From NCBI GenBank assembly GCA_028280915.1, contig JANQKX010000189.1, positions 1 to 8,102 on the forward strand: a stretch of DNA of 8,102 nt, given 5' to 3'. This stretch comes from Kiloniellaceae bacterium (GTDB taxonomy: Bacteria > Pseudomonadota > Alphaproteobacteria > Kiloniellales > Kiloniellaceae). The notes under the pieces were generated by a model. That model was given only the letters and a program-made list of their open reading frames with translations, was not told the origin of the DNA and searched no databases. Below are positions 6,846 through 8,102 of this stretch, piece by piece. Within the stretch, counting starts at the first letter, position 1. The number at the start of each line of letters is the position of its first letter. The translations under genes were made by a program, and so were the position numbers.

Positions 6846-6882
6846 GCAGCTCGGCGGCCAAGGCGCCGGACTCAAGAGCTGC
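6846..6882 (+). terminator. Nested stem-loop after the HPPD-like gene
   Basis: Perfect seven-base arms GCAGCTC (6846-6852) and GAGCTGC (6876-6882) enclose an inner GGCG (6853-6856) / CGCC (6864-6867) stem, starting 11 bases after the TAG stop. The stem is strong and GC-rich but no T-run follows, so it may act as a 3' end-stabilising or Rho-assisted structure rather than a classical intrinsic terminator. Confidence 0.4.
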
Positions 6883-6924
6883 GATACCGGTTGGCCTGAA
6901 CATCGCCTTAGAGGGAGCATCGCC

Positions 6925-6942
6925 ATGGATAAGGGGGCTTAA
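6925..6942 (+). CDS. Possible five-codon leader ORF (MDKGA)
   Basis: ATG at 6925 is preceded by a good Shine-Dalgarno (GAGGGAG, 6911-6917) at seven bases, yet the frame stops with TAA after five codons, two bases before the TTG that opens the GltB-like gene. The GGGGG inside it doubles as the ribosome site for that TTG. It could be a coupling leader, or the mark of a one-base change in the G-run: a sixth G, or a -1 shift, would join this ATG to the downstream frame. Too short to judge by coding statistics. Confidence 0.25.
   Translation: MDKGA
6931..6937 (+). promoter_or_regulatory. Shine-Dalgarno AAGGGGG for the GltB-like gene
   Basis: AAGGGGG lies seven bases before TTG at 6945. An in-frame TAA at 6930-6932 blocks any start further upstream, so this site supports TTG as the start. 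Confidence 0.55.
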
Positions 6943-6944
6943 TT

Positions 6945-8102
6945 TTGTCTGAGTATTTTAAGATTCGTTACGCGGTGTTTGGCGCGGCGATTCTCCTGGC
7001 CGTCATCTTTTTCGTCCTGATGCTGGCGGTTTGGTCCCATTTTTTCTGGCCCTTCATGGTGGCCGCGGCCTTCGTGATCGTCGGCGTTTTGGATATGATG
7101 CAGACCAAGCACAGCTTGCTTCGGAACTATCCCATCATCGCCCATATGCGCTGGATGTTCGAGGGCATCCGCCCGGAAATGCGGCAGTACTTCGGGGAAA
7201 GCGACACGGGCGGGACACCCTTTGACCGGGACACCCGCAGCCTGGTTTACGAGCGGGCCAAAAACGAACATGCCGAGGAGCCTTTCGGCACCGAGCTGGA
7301 TGTTTATCAACCGGGCTATGAGTGGTTCACCCATTCCATCGCGCCCATGCCCGCCTCCCAGGAAGAGTTTCGGGTGCGCCTTGGCGGGCCGGACTGTAAG
7401 CGGCCCTATGACATTTCCCGGCTGAACGTCTCGGCCATGTCCTTCGGCGCGCTCAGCGCCAACGCCATCCGCGCGCTGAACCTGGGGGCTAAAAAGGGCG
7501 GCTTTGCCCACGACACGGGCGAGGGCGGCCTTAGCCAGTATCACCTGGAAAACGGCGGGGACCTGATCTGGGAAATCGGTAGCGGCTATTTCGGCTGCCG
7601 TACGCCCGGTGGCGATTTCGACCCCGAGATGTTCCGGGACCGGGTCGCCCATGACCAGGTCAAGGCAGTGCACATCAAGCTGTCGCAAGGGGCCAAGCCG
7701 GGCCTGGGCGGGGTCATGCCGGCAGCCAAGGTCACCCGGGAGATCGCGGAGATCCGCGGCGTGCCCGAAGGGGTGAAGTGCGTATCGCCGCCGCACCATT
7801 CGGCCTTTTCCACGCCGCGGGAGCTGATCGAGTTCGTGCAGGAACTGCGCGATTTGTCCGATGGGCGCCCCACCGGATTCAAACTGTGCATCGGTCGGGA
7901 ACGGGAATTCCTGGCCATCTGCAAGGCCATGATCGACATGGACACCTATCCCGACTTCATCACCGTGGACGGCGGGGAAGGGGGCACCGGCGCGGCGCCC
8001 TTGGAGTTCGAAAACTACGTGGGCGCGCCGCTGACCTTCGGCCTGATCTTCGTGCACAATGCCCTGGTGGGCTGCGGCCTGCGCGACCGTATCAAAATCG
8101 GC
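6945..8102 (+). CDS. Membrane-anchored FMN-binding glutamate synthase-like protein, N-terminal part
   Basis: The frame is open from TTG at 6945 to the last base, 386 codons; the end of the gene is outside the window. Two hydrophobic segments (about residues 10-30 and 33-49) precede MQTKHSLLRNYPIIAHMRWMFE, typical of stand-alone GltB-like proteins that are membrane-anchored. The central glutamate synthase (TIM-barrel) domain is clear: NVSAMSFGALS (161-171), GEGGLSQYH, KLSQGAKPGLGGVMP (245-259), PPHHSAFS and DGGEGGTGAAP (342-352), which form the FMN site and its surroundings. There is no amidotransferase domain at the N-terminus, so this is not full GltB and may not make glutamate from glutamine; relatives of this type are of unsettled function. 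The cysteine cluster usually found further on cannot be seen here. The family's usual length is about 500-550, so roughly 70% is present. TTG start is supported by AAGGGGG and by an upstream in-frame stop; GTG at 6975 is less likely because it would cut into the first membrane segment. Confidence 0.85.
   Translation, partial: MSEYFKIRYAVFGAAILLAVIFFVLMLAVWSHFFWPFMVAAAFVIVGVLDMMQTKHSLLRNYPIIAHMRWMFEGIRPEMRQYFGESDTGGTPFDRDTRSLVYERAKNEHAEEPFGTELDVYQPGYEWFTHSIAPMPASQEEFRVRLGGPDCKRPYDISRLNVSAMSFGALSANAIRALNLGAKKGGFAHDTGEGGLSQYHLENGGDLIWEIGSGYFGCRTPGGDFDPEMFRDRVAHDQVKAVHIKLSQGAKPGLGGVMPAAKVTREIAEIRGVPEGVKCVSPPHHSAFSTPRELIEFVQELRDLSDGRPTGFKLCIGREREFLAICKAMIDMDTYPDFITVDGGEGGTGAAPLEFENYVGAPLTFGLIFVHNALVGCGLRDRIKIG

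Noticed and set aside
6939..8057. A 372-codon open frame on the minus strand opposite the GltB-like gene
   Set aside because: The plus strand has clear FMN/glutamate synthase motifs in an uninterrupted frame; the antisense product is low-complexity Gly/His/Arg-rich.

Overview
The window reads as ordinary chromosomal DNA from a high-GC Gram-negative bacterium, most likely a Pseudomonadota. An alphaproteobacterium is a guess from codon bias and gene content, not a demonstrated placement. Coding parts are about 65-70% GC by spot counts, Shine-Dalgarno sites are of the AGGAGG or GGGGG type, and nothing resembles a transposase, integrase, phage gene, CRISPR array, tRNA or rRNA.

Layout. The left third is on the minus strand. 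It holds the start of an exported DUF4140/DUF4139 (mucoidy-inhibitor MuiA-like) protein that runs off the left edge (529 to 1), then a 466-bp lower-GC spacer with an imperfect 44-bp palindrome, then a FAD-dependent amine/amino-acid oxidoreductase of the DAO fold (2273 to 996). A possible 62-codon membrane peptide (2458 to 2270) overlaps the start of the oxidoreductase by ATGA. The rest is on the plus strand: a class I/II PLP aminotransferase (2536-3696), a large-type NAD malic enzyme (maeA, 3814-5514), a divergent two-domain VOC protein of the 4-hydroxyphenylpyruvate dioxygenase (HPPD) superfamily (5588-6835), and a membrane-anchored FMN-binding glutamate-synthase-like protein cut by the right edge (6945 to beyond 8102). 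The first and last genes have no stop or end inside the window.

How the genes may work together (inference). An aminotransferase can turn tyrosine or phenylalanine into the 2-oxo acid that an HPPD-type dioxygenase uses, with glutamate as the by-product. Homogentisate breakdown gives fumarate, which becomes malate, and malic enzyme converts malate to pyruvate. The GltB-like protein and the FAD oxidoreductase also fit amino-nitrogen handling. The plus-strand genes could therefore be an aromatic amino acid catabolism neighbourhood. However, each gene has its own leader (about 75-120 bp gaps), the HPPD-like protein is divergent, and no homogentisate dioxygenase or fumarylacetoacetase lies in the window, so the pathway is a hypothesis.

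The points most worth a second look are the divergent HPPD-like enzyme, the five-codon leader ORF that ends two bases before the TTG start of the GltB-like gene, the three 15-bp tandem repeats in the divergent promoter region (which also encode a five-residue hydrophobic repeat on the minus strand), and the palindrome in the left spacer.
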